Positions 53,877-62,730 of a DNA stretch of 64,000 nucleotides are shown here, one piece after another. Numbering within the stretch: position 1 is the stretch's first letter; every line of letters starts with the position of its first letter. The stretch is from positions 930,001 to 994,000 of the forward strand of contig NZ_JARKMY010000001.1 of the NCBI RefSeq assembly GCF_029360725.1, written 5' to 3'. This stretch comes from Chryseolinea sp. H1M3-3. Its GTDB lineage: Bacteria; Bacteroidota; Bacteroidia; Cytophagales; Cyclobacteriaceae. Both the position numbers and the translations under genes were made by a program. The notes under the pieces were generated by a model. It did no database searches and was not told the DNA's origin. It saw nothing but the letters and a program-made list of their open reading frames with translations.

Positions 53877-54680
53877 TTAAGATAGTGGTCGCAATAAGGT
53901 CGGGTCCTGATTTAGAAGCTTGCTAAGGATTTTATAAAGTTCGGGCAATGCATTTTTAAATTCGTGTGGCCGCTCAAAAAAATTTTCTACTGCCACTGCG
54001 AAAAATTCATGTTCATTCGCACATGCATACGGACGAAAGAACGTATCGTTCCAATTTTCGACATGACAAAGCTTCTGGGCATAGGCATCAAACTCATTTA
54101 CTAATTCCTCATCAAAAAACTGATACTCATCATTTTTGATGATATTTTCCAGTCGCAACGCATGGGCCATCTCATGCAAACCAAGATTTATAGAATCGTT
54201 AGGATAAATAAAACCATCTACGAAACTCTGCCACGACAGCACAATGATTCCAAAGCGTGGATTAACCTCGCCTTTGTGATAACGCTTAGTAATGGAAGAA
54301 TAGTAGTCGTTTGGGTATACCAGTATCTTGTCAAAATGTTGTAGATAAACGTCGGTCAGCCCGAAGGTGAGTTGAACTGCTGTGGCCGCAATTAATACCC
54401 GGGCTTCCATGGTGACCTGATCCACATTCCGAGGGATAAATCTTTTTCCATAGATGAACTGACAAACCTTTTGGACAAATTTCGTTTTTGCCACATCGTC
54501 TAATTGGCGGTAGTATAGAAAATATTTTTGAAGAATATCTCTATAAGCCTGCGGTATGGGTAAGACTTTTGAACGCAAAGGCGCTGCAACGCGGCCGGCA
54601 TACAAATAGCTTTCTTTTAATTCCTTATCAAACCGGTAGATAGCAAACGCGACTACCAGAACGATGACAAAGGAAATCAT
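53877..54680 (-). CDS. MtfA-like zinc-dependent peptidase
   Basis: A 267-residue protein beginning with a transmembrane helix (MISFVIVLVVAFAIYRF). The HEMAHALRLEN motif near residue 168 is the HExxH zinc peptidase site, and FFAVAVENFFERP nearby supplies the further ligand Glu, as in the MtfA/DUF980 family. MtfA binds Mlc and controls sugar transport in E. coli; the same role is not assured here. It overlaps the glyS stop by four bases (ATGA), so translation is coupled. Confidence 0.82.
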   Translation of the reverse strand: MISFVIVLVVAFAIYRFDKELKESYLYAGRVAAPLRSKVLPIPQAYRDILQKYFLYYRQLDDVAKTKFVQKVCQFIYGKRFIPRNVDQVTMEARVLIAATAVQLTFGLTDVYLQHFDKILVYPNDYYSSITKRYHKGEVNPRFGIIVLSWQSFVDGFIYPNDSINLGLHEMAHALRLENIIKNDEYQFFDEELVNEFDAYAQKLCHVENWNDTFFRPYACANEHEFFAVAVENFFERPHEFKNALPELYKILSKLLNQDPTLLRPLS

Positions 54681-56227
54681 TGCTCGATCTTCCGTAAAAT
54701 ATTATTGATAGAACACGCCGCAATAAGTTGTGATTTCACATCGCTAATCTTAACACGTTCTTGTTTCATACTGTCGCGATCACGAATCGTTACAGTGTCA
54801 TCGGTTAGCGTCTGATGATCAACGGTAACGCAATACGGTGTGCCTATCGCATCCTGTCGACGATAACGTTTTCCAATAGCATCTTTCTCTTCATAGAAGC
54901 ACCGGAGGTCATATTTGAGTTCATTCATGATTTCCATTGCTTTTTCCGGCAGGCCGTCTTTCTTAACGAGCGGAAGGATGGCAACTTTAACGGGGGCCAG
55001 CGGAACAGGAATTTTTAATACCACACGTTCGCTTCCATCTGGCAACTTTTCTTCGGTATACGCTTTTGAAAGAATGGATAGAAACATGCGGTCTAGTCCA
55101 ACGGAGGTTTCAACCACATAGGGAATATAACTTTCGTTATCCTCTGTGTCAAAATATTGAAGCTTTTTACCAGAATATTTTTCGTGGCTTTTTAGATCGA
55201 AATCGGTTCGTGAATGGATGCCTTCCAATTCTTTAAAACCCATTGGAAAATTAAATTGAATATCGCAAGCAGCGTTGGCATAGTGCGCTAAGTTTAGGTG
55301 ATCGTGGTATCGGTAATTCTCATCGCCCAGATCTAATGCTTTGTGCCACTTCATTCTTTTCTCCTTCCAGAATTCATACCACTTCATTTCTTCACCTGGC
55401 TTAACGAAAAATTGCATTTCCATTTGCTCAAATTCACGCATGCGGAAAATAAACTGGCGGGCGACGATCTCATTACGAAAGGCCTTTCCAATTTGTGCGA
55501 TACCAAAGGGAAGTTTCATTCTTCCTGTCTTTTGAACATTGAGGAAGTTTACAAAAATCCCCTGCGCGGTTTCTGGCCTTAAGTAAATCTTGTTTGCTTC
55601 TTCAGCGATCGATCCCATCTCTGTTGAAAACATTAAATTAAACTGGCGTACATCGGTCCAGTTTTTTGTGCCGGAAACGGGATCAGTAATTTCCAAATCC
55701 TCCATTAATTTCTTCATGCCGGCCATATCACCGTTACCCATTGATTCCTTTAATCGGGCATTGGCATTCGCTATCTTTTGACTGTATTCAAGTACTCGCG
55801 GATTTGTCTTTATAAACATTTCGCTGTCGAAAGAATCACCGAAACGTTTAGCGGCTTTATCAACTTCCTTCTGAATTTTTTCCTCCATTTTGGCAATGGC
55901 ATCCTCCACCAAAACGTCAGCACGATACCTTTTTTTGGAGTCTTTATTATCTACCATGGGATCATTGAATGCATCCACATGGCCAGACGCTTTCCATGTT
56001 GTCGGATGCATAAAAATCGCGGCGTCAATTCCTACGATGTTGTCATGGAGTAATGTCATGAACTTCCACCAGTACTCCTTGATGTTATTTTTTAGCTCAG
56101 CACCATTCTGACCGTAGTCATAAACGGCGCTTAGACCATCGTAAATTTCACTGGAAGGAAAAATAAATCCATACTCCTTTGAATGGGAGATTACATTCTT
56201 AAATAAGTTATCTTCTTGAATTGCCAT
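54677..56227 (-). CDS. glyS: Glycyl-tRNA synthetase (alpha2 dimer type)
   Basis: A 516-residue class II synthetase. The motif RPETAQGIFVNF (near 213-224), FGIAQIGKAFRNEI and EFEQMEMQFFV are core signatures, and ETSVGLDRMFLSIL is motif 3. Length and composition fit the eukaryote-like single-subunit form, not the alpha-beta type. I chose ATG 56227 (MAIQEDNLF) over a TTG at 56236, because a -7 element covers the TTG. It ends overlapping the mtfA-like gene. It charges tRNA-Gly. Confidence 0.95.
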   Translation of the reverse strand: MAIQEDNLFKNVISHSKEYGFIFPSSEIYDGLSAVYDYGQNGAELKNNIKEYWWKFMTLLHDNIVGIDAAIFMHPTTWKASGHVDAFNDPMVDNKDSKKRYRADVLVEDAIAKMEEKIQKEVDKAAKRFGDSFDSEMFIKTNPRVLEYSQKIANANARLKESMGNGDMAGMKKLMEDLEITDPVSGTKNWTDVRQFNLMFSTEMGSIAEEANKIYLRPETAQGIFVNFLNVQKTGRMKLPFGIAQIGKAFRNEIVARQFIFRMREFEQMEMQFFVKPGEEMKWYEFWKEKRMKWHKALDLGDENYRYHDHLNLAHYANAACDIQFNFPMGFKELEGIHSRTDFDLKSHEKYSGKKLQYFDTEDNESYIPYVVETSVGLDRMFLSILSKAYTEEKLPDGSERVVLKIPVPLAPVKVAILPLVKKDGLPEKAMEIMNELKYDLRCFYEEKDAIGKRYRRQDAIGTPYCVTVDHQTLTDDTVTIRDRDSMKQERVKISDVKSQLIAACSINNILRKIEQ

Positions 56228-56233
56228 AAGTGG

Positions 56234-56241
56234 CAAAGATA
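56234..56241 (-). promoter_or_regulatory. TAnnTTTG element before glyS
   Basis: On the - strand TATCTTTG (56234-56241) matches the -7 consensus and lies only six bases before the glyS ATG (56227), so a transcript would be nearly leaderless. It overlaps a TTG start candidate and supports the ATG. A true -33 box was not seen. Confidence 0.35.
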
Positions 56242-56311
56242 ATATTAGTCTACAGTCAACCTGTTTGCTGCTGAAAGTTTTTTACCCAGGAAGGTGAAAA
56301 AATAAGCCTCC

Positions 56312-57598
56312 TCATGAATTTCTATGCGGAAGCATAATTGTAAAAGTCGTGCCTTCACCTACAGTAGATTCAAGCTTAATTGAGCCGGAAAGCTTCATTA
56401 ACGCTTCCTTAACAATGTATAAACCCAATCCTGAGCCTTTGGATTGCTCATTTGCGCGAAAGAACATGTCAAATATTTTGGCGTGATATTCGGAAGCAAT
56501 GCCCTGACCATTATCCTCAACCTGGATATAGCTGATGCGACCCGACATCTGATAATGCATGCGGATGTACTGATGGTCTTTTTTTAGATCATGATACCTC
56601 ACCGCGTTCGAAATCAGATTTCCGATGATCACACGCAACCTGTTCTTATCTGATTCAATATAAATATCATCCGGTATGTCGATCCTAAAATCAATGTTCT
56701 CGGCTTCTGGCGAGAACTTGAGACTTTCCCATACGTCGTGGGCTAAATCCGCTAACTTCACGGGCTCACGCTTAACCTCAAGTCTATTGTTACGGGAGTA
56801 ATCTGTAATGTCTTTAATAAAATGGTCTAGGGAATGAACCCTGTCCTTCATCAGGGAAAGATACCTTCTAACTTCGTTGGGATTTTGTGAATCGAGTGTA
56901 ATGTTGATCAACCCCATGATCGAAGTTAGTGGAGCACGCAAGTCATGCGATGTGCTGTAAACAAATCTATCTAATTCAGCATTTGTTTTAGAGAGCAGCA
57001 TGTTATTTTCTACAAGCTCCAATGCATTGTGGTGATTTAAACTCTTCAGCAAATATACCGTCATAACAGTTCCGGGAAGTGCCGCTGAAAAATTTATGAC
57101 GATACAAAAAAGAAGCACGTCATCACTGTAGTTACGCAATGGTAATATGCTATAATCGACGAAGTATGCTAATGCAAAAAGCACATAAGTGAATACGGCA
57201 AATAGTATGGACAGTAAACGTTCATGGTAGCTAAACACAGCAAAGGACGCAATGCTGCTTACTATAAAAAATAAAAAAGATCCGGTTTTTGCTGATTCAC
57301 TGGAAGCAAGAATATAAACCGAGATATTCATTGTAGCCAGCAGAATGTAATTCGCTAAGGAGTGGCGTCCATTTCGGTGACAGATAATCGAGAGAACTAA
57401 AAAGAGGGTCGTCGCCCCAAGAACAGGAAGCGTCTCCAAATACCCGATCTTATAGTTGAAGATCGCGCTCACGACGCAAAACAAAACACCTACAATAGCA
57501 AACTCACCTGAGAGCAAAGCTTGTCGGTATTCACTGTAGGATTCAATAAACTTGTCATCTCCGATAATTACATTTCTGATGACTCGTTTGAAGGACAT
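56312..57598 (-). CDS. Membrane sensor histidine kinase
   Basis: A 428-residue kinase when started at ATG 57598 (MSFKRVIRNV). About six hydrophobic helices occupy residues 34-190. SHDLRAPLTSIMGLINI carries His218. NLISNAVRYHDL, DNGQGIA and GSGLGLYIVKEAL build the ATP-binding site. The open frame continues upstream to 57901, but that part lies under the divergent UspA gene and is not recognised; the promoter described next begins just upstream of 57598 and confirms the trimmed start. No cognate regulator is adjacent. Confidence 0.87.
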   Translation of the reverse strand: MSFKRVIRNVIIGDDKFIESYSEYRQALLSGEFAIVGVLFCVVSAIFNYKIGYLETLPVLGATTLFLVLSIICHRNGRHSLANYILLATMNISVYILASSESAKTGSFLFFIVSSIASFAVFSYHERLLSILFAVFTYVLFALAYFVDYSILPLRNYSDDVLLFCIVINFSAALPGTVMTVYLLKSLNHHNALELVENNMLLSKTNAELDRFVYSTSHDLRAPLTSIMGLINITLDSQNPNEVRRYLSLMKDRVHSLDHFIKDITDYSRNNRLEVKREPVKLADLAHDVWESLKFSPEAENIDFRIDIPDDIYIESDKNRLRVIIGNLISNAVRYHDLKKDHQYIRMHYQMSGRISYIQVEDNGQGIASEYHAKIFDMFFRANEQSKGSGLGLYIVKEALMKLSGSIKLESTVGEGTTFTIMLPHRNS

Positions 57599-57615
57599 AT
57601 TGGTAATTGAATAAA

Positions 57616-57647
57616 CAAAATTACCCGGCAATGGAGGTGCACACAAC
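57616..57647 (-). promoter_or_regulatory. Bacteroidota-type promoter before the histidine kinase
   Basis: On the - strand a -7 element TAATTTTG (57616-57623) and a -33 GTTG (57644-57647), whose TTG is exactly 20 bases from the TA. The distance is in the expected range. The ATG at 57598 is 17 bases after the -7 box. This is the best promoter candidate in the window. Confidence 0.6.
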
Positions 57648-57818
57648 CATAAACTCAATGGTAGAGTATGCATGCAAGTTTTTTTTATTATTCCAATAAA
57701 TACACATTTGCATTGTGGGAATAGGTTTAATGATGGGAATACAGTCTGAAGCACCCTATCTTTTCCCGGAATTTGAGCCTTTAAAAATTGATGAAATAAT
57801 GAATAACTTTCCCTTAGC

Positions 57819-58685
57819 ATGCTGAACGTTATCAAAAAGATAGGTGTTGCCATTGCCTTTTCACCACGCATCGAAGCCATCCTTGCGGAAGCCATTCGCA
57901 TTAAAAATATGTGGAACGCCGAATTGATTCTTATCCATGTGGGTGTTCACGGAGAAAAAGAGACTGCAAGATTAAATGAGTTATTGAGTAAAACAGGGTT
58001 GGGCAATGCCGGGGATGTAAAGATTTTTTGGGAGGAGGGAAAACCTAGTCACCGCATTTTGGCAACATGCAAAAAAGAAAATGTTGACTTGCTTATTGCA
58101 GGCGCGTTGAAAAAAGAAAACCTCGTTCAATATTATCTTGGCACGGTAGCACGAAAAATTATTCGAAAAGCCGATTGCTCCGTGCTTCTTCTCACCAATC
58201 CCTCCACTACACCTCAACCTTTTAAAAATATTGTGGTAGATGCTGACGATAGGCCCTACGTAGAACAGTCATTACAAGCTGCATGTGAAGTTGCATTGAA
58301 GGATCAATCGACATGGTTGCACATTGTACGCGAATTAAAAATGTATGGCCTTACGATGGCGGCCGCAGAGCAATGCACAGAGGAGGAGTATGAAGAAATG
58401 CGCCATCAACTTGTTCAATCGGAAATTGAAACGGTAGAAAAAATTCTCCAGAAAATTCCTCACCAGGGACTAAAAGTTAATATCAAACTGGTCTCCGGCA
58501 AATCGGGATTTGAACTGGCACAATTTGCTAAGCGAAAACAAGCAGACTTATTGGTAGTTGGAGCACCTGACCGGAGGTTTTCTTTTTTTGACCGCGTTTT
58601 TACACACGACCAGGAATATATTTTTGCCGACCTCCCCTGTAATCTTTTGATCATCCACCCAAGGAAGGAGGTAGTCAATGGGTAA
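57819..58685 (+). CDS. Tandem universal stress protein (UspA)
   Basis: A 288-residue protein with two Usp domains. The first (1-140) begins VIKKIGVAIAFSPRIEAILAEA and ends near YLGTVARKIIRKADCSVLLL; the second (about 150-285) ends GAPDRRFSFFDRVFTHDQEYIFADLPCNLLII. The family binds ATP and helps survival of stress. It overlaps the Na+/H+ antiporter gene by 8 bases. It is divergent from the histidine kinase. UspA-antiporter pairs are common, where the Usp domain may regulate the transporter. Confidence 0.85.
   Translation: MLNVIKKIGVAIAFSPRIEAILAEAIRIKNMWNAELILIHVGVHGEKETARLNELLSKTGLGNAGDVKIFWEEGKPSHRILATCKKENVDLLIAGALKKENLVQYYLGTVARKIIRKADCSVLLLTNPSTTPQPFKNIVVDADDRPYVEQSLQAACEVALKDQSTWLHIVRELKMYGLTMAAAEQCTEEEYEEMRHQLVQSEIETVEKILQKIPHQGLKVNIKLVSGKSGFELAQFAKRKQADLLVVGAPDRRFSFFDRVFTHDQEYIFADLPCNLLIIHPRKEVVNG
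58665..58672 (+). promoter_or_regulatory. Strong ribosome binding site for the antiporter gene
   Basis: AAGGAGGT, a perfect anti-Shine-Dalgarno match, lies five bases before the ATG at 58678 inside the end of the Usp gene. Strong sites like this are uncommon in the neighbouring genes and point to direct initiation of the antiporter. Confidence 0.7.
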
Positions 58686-59910
58686 ATTAAGCCATGCCGA
58701 TGTAGTGCATCTTTTAATTCAGCTTAGTGCCATGCTGGTTATGGGGAGGCTCTTTGCCGAAGCAGCGCGAAAAATTCACCAACCGGCAGTCATCGGTGAA
58801 ATTATAGCTGGTATTTTGCTTGGACCAACCGTATTGGGAATGCTTCAACCGGAGTGGTTCGAAGCCTTGTTTCCGCCCGCATCTGGCGCAGGCGTTGTGC
58901 TCACGGGATTTGTACAAGTGGCTGTGGTTATGCTGTTGTTTATCGCGGGGCTGGAAGTTGACTTACACATTGTATGGCAACAAGGGCGACAAGCAGTTAC
59001 CACGAGTACGGTAGGGCTGGTGGTTCCTTTCAGTGTAGGCTTTACGTTTCCGTATTTCTTCTCTGATTTTTTCGGCATTAACGATGTAAACGCCAAATTG
59101 ACTTTCGCACTTTTCATGGGTACAGCTATGGCCATCACTGCCTTACCAGTAATTGTGCGAATCCTTATGGATTTAAACTTATTTAAATCAAAAATGGGAC
59201 TGCTGGTAGTCGCTTCTGCCATGGTCGATGATTTGGTAGGATGGTTGATCTTCTCCGTTATTCTAGGACTGATCGGAAAGAACAGCGGCTCAATGCCGTT
59301 AATAAATACGATAATTTTGACTATTGGCTATGCCGTTTTTATGCTGACCATTGGACGTGGTATGTTGAATAAGCTGTTGCCTTGGGTTAATAAAAAACTG
59401 GCGTGGCCCGGAGGCGTTCTGTCAATTTCGCTAGCCTTGTGCTTTCTTGCAGGCGCATTCACTGAATACATTGGCATCCACGCAATTTTTGGTGCTTTTA
59501 TCATGGGCGTGGCGCTAGGTGATTCAGAACACTTTTCCGAACGCGCGAAAGAAATTGTGCATCAGTTTATCAATAACATTTTTGCTCCATTATTTTTTGT
59601 ATCGATTGGGCTAAGGGTCAACTTCATCGCCAATTTTGACCTCGTGCTCACCTTGGTTATTTTATTGATTGCATTTACCGGCAAAATTATTGGAAGCGGT
59701 TTGGGTGCTCGGCTTGGCGGCTTCAGTTGGAAAGAATCCGTTGCCGTTGGTTTCGGGATGAATGCCCGCGGTGCCATGGAAATTATCCTGGGATTAATTG
59801 CGCTGGAAAATGGCCTTATCAATGAAAAGGTATTCGTATCGTTGGTTATCATGGCGTTGATAACAAGTATGACCAGCGGACCTTTGATGAAGTGGACACT
59901 AAATCGATGA
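58678..59910 (+). CDS. CPA2-family Na+/H+ or K+/H+ antiporter
   Basis: A 410-residue membrane protein with 12-13 helices. QPAVIGEIIAGILLGPTVLG (35-54), LLFIAGLEVDLH (88-99), LTFALFMGTAMAITALPVIVRIL and VASAMVDDLVGWLIFSVILG (with the DD pair) are the KefB/NhaP-like core signatures of CPA2 exchangers, and GAFIMGVALGDSEHFSERAKEI follows. It lacks a C-terminal regulatory RCK domain, so a Usp partner may regulate it. Cotranscribed with the Usp gene. Ion specificity is not readable. Confidence 0.85.
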   Translation: MGKLSHADVVHLLIQLSAMLVMGRLFAEAARKIHQPAVIGEIIAGILLGPTVLGMLQPEWFEALFPPASGAGVVLTGFVQVAVVMLLFIAGLEVDLHIVWQQGRQAVTTSTVGLVVPFSVGFTFPYFFSDFFGINDVNAKLTFALFMGTAMAITALPVIVRILMDLNLFKSKMGLLVVASAMVDDLVGWLIFSVILGLIGKNSGSMPLINTIILTIGYAVFMLTIGRGMLNKLLPWVNKKLAWPGGVLSISLALCFLAGAFTEYIGIHAIFGAFIMGVALGDSEHFSERAKEIVHQFINNIFAPLFFVSIGLRVNFIANFDLVLTLVILLIAFTGKIIGSGLGARLGGFSWKESVAVGFGMNARGAMEIILGLIALENGLINEKVFVSLVIMALITSMTSGPLMKWTLNR

Positions 59911-59942
59911 AGCGCCTGATTTAGATTCAGCTATTTCGAATG

Positions 59943-60755
59943 TCAGATCTTTTTCGCTCGCTCCCAGTACTTGTCCATCTCGGCTAATGTCATCTCTCCC
60001 ATTTTTTTACCGTCCTTGGCCGACTCGGATTCCAGGTATTGGAAACGCTTGATGAATTTTTTGTTCGTACGTTCCAAAGCTTCTTCAGGATCAATGTTGA
60101 TGAAGCGCGCATAGTTCACCAGCGAAAAAAGCAAATCCCCGAATTCTGCCATAGCCCTTTCGCTATTGATGGGCTGAGATGAGTCTGTATTAAATTCACT
60201 CTTGAACTCCTGCATCTCTTCCTCAACCTTTTGCCAGACTTGTTCCTTTTTTTCCCAGTCAAATCCAACGCCGCGAGCTTTGTCTTGAATGCGTATGGAC
60301 TTCACCAAAGCGGGTAGCGATTTCGGTACACCTTCCAAGACAGATTTATTTCCAGTTTTAAGTTTAATTTTTTCCCAGTTTGCTTTTACCGTTTCTTCAT
60401 CGTTGGCAATGACGTCGCTATAAATATGCGGATGGCGTTCTATCAGTTTGTCACAAATAGAATTCAACACATCCGTAATATCAAACGCCTTCAATTCCGA
60501 AGCAATGCGGGCATAAAAAACAATGTGCAAAAGGATATCGCCCAGTTCTTTTTTAATTTCCGTCAGATTTCCGTTCAGTATGGAGTCTGATAATTCATAG
60601 GTCTCTTCTATTGTCAAGTGGCGCAAACTTTCGAGCGTCTGTTTTTTATCCCATGGACAATTCTCCCGCAACTCATCCATAATGGTGAGCAATCTGTCAA
60701 ATGCCTGTAATTTTGCCTCCCGGTCTAAATCTGGTGTCGAAAGAACCTTTTTCAT
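59943..60755 (-). CDS. mazG: Nucleoside triphosphate pyrophosphohydrolase
   Basis: A 270-residue all-alpha NTP pyrophosphatase with two MazG domains, which hydrolyses non-canonical or excess NTPs to NMP and PPi. ENCPWDKKQTLESLRHLTIEETYELSDSI (around 34-62) carries the EExxE motif of the first domain; the second (around 165-265) contains EEEMQEF and EFGDLLFSLVNYARFINIDPEEALERTNKKF. It converges with the antiporter, 32 bases apart. Length is typical of bacterial MazG. Confidence 0.94.
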   Translation of the reverse strand: MKKVLSTPDLDREAKLQAFDRLLTIMDELRENCPWDKKQTLESLRHLTIEETYELSDSILNGNLTEIKKELGDILLHIVFYARIASELKAFDITDVLNSICDKLIERHPHIYSDVIANDEETVKANWEKIKLKTGNKSVLEGVPKSLPALVKSIRIQDKARGVGFDWEKKEQVWQKVEEEMQEFKSEFNTDSSQPINSERAMAEFGDLLFSLVNYARFINIDPEEALERTNKKFIKRFQYLESESAKDGKKMGEMTLAEMDKYWERAKKI

Positions 60756-60844
60756 GTAAAAAGCTGTTCAAATAATATGTTAATTTGCCGAAGGTACTAA
60801 CAAATTTTTAGCACCGACGGATTCACACAAAAAGCTGAAATCAG

Positions 60845-61093
60845 ATGACAGTTTTCTTATTTAGTATCGGAATCTTTGCTCTTTTTTTTGTACTCCTATC
60901 CGTTCGGCTTCTTTTTATCAAAAACGGGGAATTCCGGGGAACTTGTGCCTCGCAAAGCCCATGGCTTAATAAAGAAGGAGTTACTTGTGGCTATTGCGGT
61001 AAGCAGTTGAAGGCCGGTGACGCAGCCTGCGGAGATCCTGATGTTTTAAATAAAGAAGCAATGCCGACCATCAAAAGAAAACCGGGCCAGTAA
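60845..61093 (+). CDS. Small membrane Cys-rich protein, NqrM-like layout
   Basis: An 82-residue protein with a single N-terminal helix (4-24), then GEFRGTCASQSPWLNKEGVTCGYCGKQLKAGDAACG, in which four Cys (residues 34, 48, 51 and 62) lie on the probable cytoplasmic or membrane side. Such proteins are common in Bacteroidota as unnamed membrane or secreted proteins. The one-helix-plus-Cys layout recalls NqrM, an iron insertion factor for Na+-NQR, but the motif differs. A metal-related role is inferred. It starts at ATG 60845 and is 109 bases before glmM. Confidence 0.6.
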   Translation: MTVFLFSIGIFALFFVLLSVRLLFIKNGEFRGTCASQSPWLNKEGVTCGYCGKQLKAGDAACGDPDVLNKEAMPTIKRKPGQ

Positions 61094-61149
61094 AACTTCT
61101 TCTCCGATCCACTTGAGGGATCTTAAAATCATTTTTAGCATTTCCGGGA

Positions 61150-61183
61150 TTTGGTAATTAGTTACATTATTCTTTTAATTTTG
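61150..61183 (+). promoter_or_regulatory. Candidate promoter before glmM
   Basis: TTTG at 61150-61153 and TAATTTTG at 61176-61183 are separated by 22 bases, one more than the usual spacer. The -7 box is 19 bases before the GTG start of the phosphoglucosamine mutase gene at 61203. Confidence 0.5.
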
Positions 61184-61202
61184 CTGTACAAAATGATGTA
61201 TT

Positions 61203-62606
61203 GTGGCTTTAATTAAATCTATTTCCGGAATTCGCGGGACGATTGGTGGCAAGACCAATGAGAATCTTACCCCGCTTGATATTGTAAAGTTTACGGCTGC
61301 CTACGGCACGTTAATCAAAAAGAAAAAAGGCACTACTAAAATTGTATTAGGTCGCGATGCCCGACCATCAGGTGAAATGGTGAGTGCTTTAGTTACGTCA
61401 ACCTTGCAAGCATTAGGAATCGATGTCATTGATCTTGGGTTGTCCACTACGCCAACCGTGGAAATCGCGGTACCTTTAGAAAAAGCTGCCGGAGGAATAA
61501 TTCTCACTGCAAGTCATAATCCAGTACAATGGAATGCCCTGAAACTTTTAAATGAGAAAGGTGAATTCATTTCGGGCAAAGATGGTGAAGAGGTATTAAG
61601 AATTGCTGATAAAGAAGAATTTGATTTCGCCCCTGTCACGAAACTCGGTGGCTATACCAAGAATGATACTTATCTGCAGAAACATGTCGATCTTATTTTA
61701 AAATTGCCTTTGGTTGATGTAGATGCCATCAAAGCCAGAGGATTCAAAGTTGTGTTGGATGCAGTCAATTCATCGGGTGGAATTGCTGTACCACTCCTGT
61801 TAAAAGCTTTGAACGTTACGGTCAAGGAATTATACTGTGAGCCTACCGGCCATTTTCCTCACAACCCAGAACCACTACCAGAGCATATTGGTGACATTTG
61901 CCGAGAGATTAAAAAAGGTAAATATGATTTGGGTATTGTTGTTGACCCTGACGTAGATCGGCTTGCGCTTGTTTCAGAAGATGGATCTCCATTCGGAGAA
62001 GAATATACTTTAGTGGCAGTGGCAGATTACGTTTTGAAAGCCACCAAAAAGAAAAAGGGGAACTCCGTTTCAAATCTTTCTTCAACACGCGCGCTACGCG
62101 ACGTGACCGAGAAAGAGGGCGGAGAATATTTTGCCGCAGCAGTCGGGGAAGTTAATGTTGTTACGATGATGAAAGAATGTAATGCGGTGATCGGTGGGGA
62201 AGGCAATGGTGGGATTATCTATCCTGACTTACATTACGGAAGAGATGCGCTGGTAGGTATTGCGTTGTTTTTGACGCACCTAGCAAAGTCAAACATGCCC
62301 GTATCCAGGCTGCGAGCTTCTTACCCCAACTATATCATATCCAAAAATAAGATTGAGCTTACCCCTAGCATAGATGTAGATAAAGTGCTTGAGGAAATTA
62401 AAAAGAAATATAAAAAACAACCGATCAATACGATCGATGGCGTAAAAATCGAGTTTGATAAAGAATGGGTACACCTGCGTAAATCAAATACAGAACCTAT
62501 TATTCGTATTTATGCTGAATCTGACCTAGAAGTGAAAGCTGAGAATCTCGCAAAAAAAATGATCAGCGACATAAAGGAAATCATTACGGAAAAAGTGATT
62601 GCGTGA
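61203..62606 (+). CDS. glmM: Phosphoglucosamine mutase (GlmM-type)
   Basis: A 467-residue alpha-D-phosphohexomutase that converts glucosamine-6-phosphate to glucosamine-1-phosphate, which feeds UDP-GlcNAc and also the glycan locus. ILTASHNPVQWNALK carries the phosphoserine S104. DPDVDRLALV (near 247) is the metal-binding loop, GEGNGG (near 336) the sugar-binding loop, and RKSNTEPIIRIYAE (near 428) the phosphate-binding loop. The archaeal/Bacteroidota type of GlmM fits best, but phosphomannomutase activity is possible. The start is a GTG at 61203. Confidence 0.88.
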   Translation: MALIKSISGIRGTIGGKTNENLTPLDIVKFTAAYGTLIKKKKGTTKIVLGRDARPSGEMVSALVTSTLQALGIDVIDLGLSTTPTVEIAVPLEKAAGGIILTASHNPVQWNALKLLNEKGEFISGKDGEEVLRIADKEEFDFAPVTKLGGYTKNDTYLQKHVDLILKLPLVDVDAIKARGFKVVLDAVNSSGGIAVPLLLKALNVTVKELYCEPTGHFPHNPEPLPEHIGDICREIKKGKYDLGIVVDPDVDRLALVSEDGSPFGEEYTLVAVADYVLKATKKKKGNSVSNLSSTRALRDVTEKEGGEYFAAAVGEVNVVTMMKECNAVIGGEGNGGIIYPDLHYGRDALVGIALFLTHLAKSNMPVSRLRASYPNYIISKNKIELTPSIDVDKVLEEIKKKYKKQPINTIDGVKIEFDKEWVHLRKSNTEPIIRIYAESDLEVKAENLAKKMISDIKEIITEKVIA

Positions 62607-62730
62607 TCCTAACATTTATTCCGTAAGGATGTATACAACAGCAAGCATGGTCTCTTATATGCAAATCTTATCATCGGCCAAGTAACTTTTGTTAGTGTAG
62701 TTTTAACAGACACGATTGCAGTCAACACTT

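Noticed and set aside
57599-57901. N-terminal extension of the histidine kinase up to 57901
   Set aside because: It would overlap the UspA gene on the other strand, contains no kinase or membrane motif, and the promoter with a 20-base spacer lies inside it. The start is set to 57598.
62716-62730. TTG start of the cysteine desulfurase
   Set aside because: The ATG at 62731 starts the conserved IYLDNAATTPLD block directly; the five extra residues are not conserved in the family.
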